Below are positions 6,644 to 8,308 of a stretch of 8,308 nt of DNA, in pieces. The DNA lies in the NCBI GenBank assembly GCA_011390435.1, contig JAABSK010000107.1, positions 1 to 8,308 of the forward strand, read 5' to 3'. The stretch's first letter is position 1. Each line of letters begins with the position of its first letter. Origin of the DNA: Desulfobacteraceae bacterium. GTDB taxonomy: Bacteria; Desulfobacterota; Desulfobacteria; Desulfobacterales; Desulfobacteraceae. The position numbers were made by a program, and so were the translations under genes. The notes below the pieces were generated by a model. It was not told where the DNA came from. It saw nothing but the letters and a program-made list of their open reading frames with translations, and did not search any database.

Positions 6644-7501
6644 ATGTTTAAAGCAGAACACCTGTCATTGCTCAGGCAGACCCGAAAGAACATTGCCGGG
6701 CTTTTGATCTGTATCGTCCTTTTTCTGTCCGGATTTCTGATCCATGGGAATACCGGCCTGTACGTGAATCTGTCCGGGTTTTTGATCGTGGTGGGCGGAA
6801 CACTGGGGGCAACGCTTTTAAGTTATAACACCAGGCGGATTGAGATTTTGTTCAAGGTGTTGAAAACCGCCTATGGCAGAAAAACACAGCGGCCGGCATA
6901 TATTGTTCAGCTGCTGGTGGATCTGGCAGTGAAAAGACGGATACAGGGGATGCTGGCACTTCAGGAAGATGAGAAAGAGACGCCTGTCGTCTTTTTAAGG
7001 CAGGCCATCGGCCTGCTGGTGGACGGATGCGACCGGGAACAGATCAGGGAATCATTGACCGCTGAAATGTATTTTTTCAGGATGCGGCGCGATGAAACCC
7101 GCCGGCTGCTCCAGACCATGGCGGATGTGGCTCCCTCGTTCGGTCTTGTGGGAAGTGTTGTGGGGCTGATCGGGATGCTGGCAGGCGCTGGAGATTCTTC
7201 TGTTGTCATGGCCACGGTTCCCATTGCGCTGACCTCGACCTTGTACGGCATTGTTCTGGCCAATTTTGTTTTTCTGCCGTTTGCCGCAACCATCCGGGAG
7301 CGCACCATCAAAGAGTTGTTTCTCCAGAAGATTATTACCGAAGGGATGCTGGGCATTTCAGACGAGCTTCACCCCAGAATGCTGGAGCGTAAACTCAAGG
7401 CGTTTCTTACCCCTTCCGACCGCCGTGACCTGGTTGTCTGTTTTGACAGTTTCTCAGAGCCGGTGCAACTTAAAGCGCTTTCCAAAACCATTGAGGCATG
7501 A
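6644..7501 (+). CDS. motA: MotA-like flagellar stator ion-channel subunit
   Basis: The 285-residue product has the MotA plan: membrane segments near 17-35, 43-61 (GFLIVVGGTLGATLLSY), 162-182 (VAPSFGLVGSVVGLIGML) and 190-214 (IALTSTLYGIVLANFVFLPFA), with a large cytoplasmic loop at about 62-160. P164 and P212 correspond to the two prolines needed for torque in E. coli MotA (P173, P222). In the loop, R99-x-x-GMLAL-Q107 lines up with R90 to E98 of E. coli, so the conserved arginine is kept but the glutamate that contacts FliG is glutamine. The length is close to the usual 255-295 residues, so there is no long cytoplasmic tail of the ZorA kind. The start is well supported by AAGGAG five bases upstream of the ATG. 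The gene follows the MotB-like gene, the reverse of the common order, and no terminator is seen before the tRNA promoter. Confidence 0.85.
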   Translation: MFKAEHLSLLRQTRKNIAGLLICIVLFLSGFLIHGNTGLYVNLSGFLIVVGGTLGATLLSYNTRRIEILFKVLKTAYGRKTQRPAYIVQLLVDLAVKRRIQGMLALQEDEKETPVVFLRQAIGLLVDGCDREQIRESLTAEMYFFRMRRDETRRLLQTMADVAPSFGLVGSVVGLIGMLAGAGDSSVVMATVPIALTSTLYGIVLANFVFLPFAATIRERTIKELFLQKIITEGMLGISDELHPRMLERKLKAFLTPSDRRDLVVCFDSFSEPVQLKALSKTIEA

Positions 7502-7532
7502 AAATGAAAAACAAGCACCGCTTAAAAAACAG

Positions 7533-7560
7533 TTGACAAACCGTTTCAGATCATATAGAT
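7533..7560 (+). promoter_or_regulatory. Promoter for the tRNA-Lys/tRNA-Glu unit
   Basis: A perfect -35 TTGACA (7533-7538) is followed by TATAGA (7554-7559) after 15 bases. It lies 32 bases past the motA-like stop and about 25 bases before the mature tRNA-Lys. The -35 box is strong; the -10 box matches 4 of 6 and its spacing is short. Confidence 0.6.
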
Positions 7561-7584
7561 ATCTCGTGTTTTTTGATTGGCCTC

Positions 7585-7660
7585 GGGCCGTTAACTCAGT
7601 CGGTAGAGTATCTGCCTTTTAAGCAGAGAGTCGCTGGTTCGAGCCCAGCACGGCCCACCA
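7585..7660 (+). tRNA. tRNA-Lys (anticodon TTT)
   Basis: All arms fold: acceptor GGGCCGT with ACGGCCC, D stem ACTC with GAGT, anticodon stem TCTGC with GCAGA around the loop CTTTTAA (anticodon TTT), and T stem GCTGG with CCAGC around TTCGAGC. The discriminator is A and CCA is encoded (7658-7660). The length is 76 bases. Confidence 0.97.
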
Positions 7661-7674
7661 TCAAAAGATACTGC

Positions 7675-7752
7675 GTCCCCATCGTCTAGCCCGGTCCAGG
7701 ACACCGGCCTTTCACGCCGGCGACAGGGGTTCGAATCCCCTTGGGGACGCCA
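7675..7752 (+). tRNA. tRNA-Glu (anticodon TTC)
   Basis: Acceptor GTCCCCA pairs with TGGGGAC, and anticodon stem CCGGC with GCCGG around CTTTCAC (anticodon TTC). The T arm is AGGGG/CCCCT-like around TTCGAAT, and the discriminator is G with encoded CCA (7750-7752). The length is 78 bases, with a slightly long D loop. It follows tRNA-Lys after 14 bases and probably shares its transcript. Confidence 0.97.
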
Positions 7753-7766
7753 CTTAAAAAATACCA

Positions 7767-7798
7767 GGGCAACTAATTTTAGTTGCCCTTTTATTTTT
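7767..7798 (+). terminator. Intrinsic terminator after the tRNA pair
   Basis: A nine-base stem, GGGCAACTA with TAGTTGCCC, around a four-base ATTT loop is followed by TTTTATTTTT. It starts 14 bases after the tRNA-Glu CCA end. An A-rich run just before the stem could let it work on the other strand as well. Confidence 0.92.
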
Positions 7799-8089
7799 CC
7801 CATTCTTTGACCGCCTTTTTCCCAGAACTGCTTTTCGTAAAAAGCTGTATGCCCTGCAGGAGGATCAGGACACAAATTGCTGTATCAATATAACCATCCG
7901 AGAAGGCTGACTGTCCGGGAGGTATTTGACTTTTATATTTAAGTTGAACAATATGAGACCCGATCTGATTTGATAAATTTAAGGACTGGGGGATGTAGTG
8001 TTGGGGGAGAGATATATTTTGCACAAAATTATCCACTGCATGAGTTTTTTGAGGCTGAAAAATTTTTTGATACCAATAAAATCCGAAAC
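7799..8089. other. AT-richer intergenic stretch without a convincing gene
   Basis: No frame on either strand here has a good start, a ribosome binding site and a recognisable product together. The longest frame runs on the - strand from a GTG at 8036 to 7791 (81 residues, with a hydrophobic patch near its C-terminus). It has no Shine-Dalgarno site, runs into the terminator and matches no family I know. Composition is visibly more AT-rich than in the genes to the left. Confidence 0.5.
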
Positions 8090-8119
8090 TTGATAATATT
8101 CTTTATGTTTTAGGATAAT
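8090..8119 (+). promoter_or_regulatory. Candidate promoter for the DUF4160 gene
   Basis: TTGATA (8090-8095), an 18-base spacer and GATAAT (8114-8119) place a start near 8126, about 26 bases before the ATG pair at 8152. A second, weaker arrangement (TTGATA at 8067 with GATAAT at 8092, 19-base spacing) lies just upstream. Confidence 0.4.
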
Positions 8120-8151
8120 GCACATGGATAATTGAAAGGACAGCGGGTGAA

Positions 8152-8308
8152 ATGATGCCGGAAATTACAAGATTTTATGGGATTATTATCAAGCTTTTCT
8201 TTGGAGACCATCCACCAGCACACTTTCATGCTGTTTATGGAGAACACCTGGCGCTTTTTAATATCGATACTTTGGAAATGATCGAAGGTGACCTCCCTCC
8301 AAGGGCAA
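8152..8308 (+). CDS. DUF4160 family protein, 3' end outside window
   Basis: The frame runs open to the window edge (52 codons seen). It shows the N-terminal signature of DUF4160 proteins: PEITRFYGIIIKLFF near 3-17, then DHPPAHFHAVYGEH near 19-32, then an acidic stretch ending EGDLPPRA. Family members are small, usually under about 100 residues, so roughly half is present. Two adjacent ATGs (8152 and 8155) can serve as the start. AAAGGA lies 11-14 bases upstream and GGGTGA is nearer, so the second ATG is equally likely. DUF4160 genes are often followed by a DUF2442 gene in pairs with a toxin-antitoxin-like layout (family knowledge); whether that holds here lies beyond the window. The biochemical role is unknown. 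The histidine-rich DHPPAHFHA motif is the most conserved part. Confidence 0.82.
   Translation, partial: MMPEITRFYGIIIKLFFGDHPPAHFHAVYGEHLALFNIDTLEMIEGDLPPRA

Noticed and set aside
5867..7501. A Zorya-type anti-phage system, which also has MotA- and MotB-like proteins
   Set aside because: The MotA-like protein lacks the long cytoplasmic tail of ZorA. No ZorC, ZorD or ZorE gene is adjacent; tRNAs follow instead. The promoter looks flagellar.
7498..7536. 12-codon lysine-rich frame overlapping the motA stop
   Set aside because: The purine-rich GAGG is only one base from its ATG, and the frame runs into the tRNA -35 box; no support for a peptide gene.
7830..7845. Small hairpin GCTTTT / AAAAGC
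   Set aside because: Six weak pairs, no T tract on either side; not a terminator and no other role visible.
7591..7875. 94-residue - strand frame containing RPQGDSNPC and GPCWARTSD
   Set aside because: It is the antisense reading of tRNA-Glu and tRNA-Lys. These peptide strings are well-known artefacts of translating tRNA genes backwards.
7791..8036. 81-residue - strand frame with a hydrophobic patch
   Set aside because: GTG start without a Shine-Dalgarno site, its end lies within the terminator tail, and it has no recognisable family.

Overview
The window looks like a piece of a chromosome from a motile Gram-negative bacterium, most plausibly a member of the Desulfobacterota (sulfate-reducer type). 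That guess rests on the moderate base composition, the protein style and the mix of genes; no marker here settles the taxon. The left two thirds is a surface-glycan or flagellin-modification locus. The right third carries a flagellar stator pair, two tRNA genes and the start of an accessory gene.

Layout: (a) positions 1-1236, + strand: the 3' part of a PurN/Fmt-type formyltransferase overlaps a TIM-barrel protein that keeps all nine metal ligands of endonuclease IV. (b) 1220-4481, - strand: a two-gene unit made of an uncharacterised 386-residue GT-B-like protein followed, one base after its stop, by a 699-residue two-domain glycosyltransferase (GT-B plus a degenerate GT-A). Its 3' end overlaps the TIM-barrel gene tail to tail. 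(c) 4482-4603: a divergent intergenic region with a near-perfect 24-bp palindrome that overlaps a TATAAT box. (d) 4604-5767, + strand: a PseC-type PLP aminotransferase. (e) 5773-5800: a sigma-28 (FliA)-like promoter. (f) 5867-7501, + strand: a MotB-like then a MotA-like stator gene, in reversed order. (g) 7533-7798: a tRNA promoter, tRNA-Lys(TTT), tRNA-Glu(TTC) and a strong intrinsic terminator. (h) 7799-8151: an AT-richer stretch with no convincing gene except a promoter near its end. (i) 8152 to the window end: the start of a DUF4160 gene, cut by the window edge.

Working together (inference): PseC makes a 4-amino-4,6-dideoxy sugar nucleotide on the route to pseudaminic acid. The formyltransferase is suited to N-formylating an amino sugar of that sort, and the glycosyltransferase-like proteins would handle transfer. 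The stator pair next door, under a flagellar-type promoter, fits the idea that the glycan decorates flagellin, although a surface polysaccharide is equally possible. The rest of the pseudaminic acid pathway (pseB, pseH, pseG, pseI, pseF) is not in the window.
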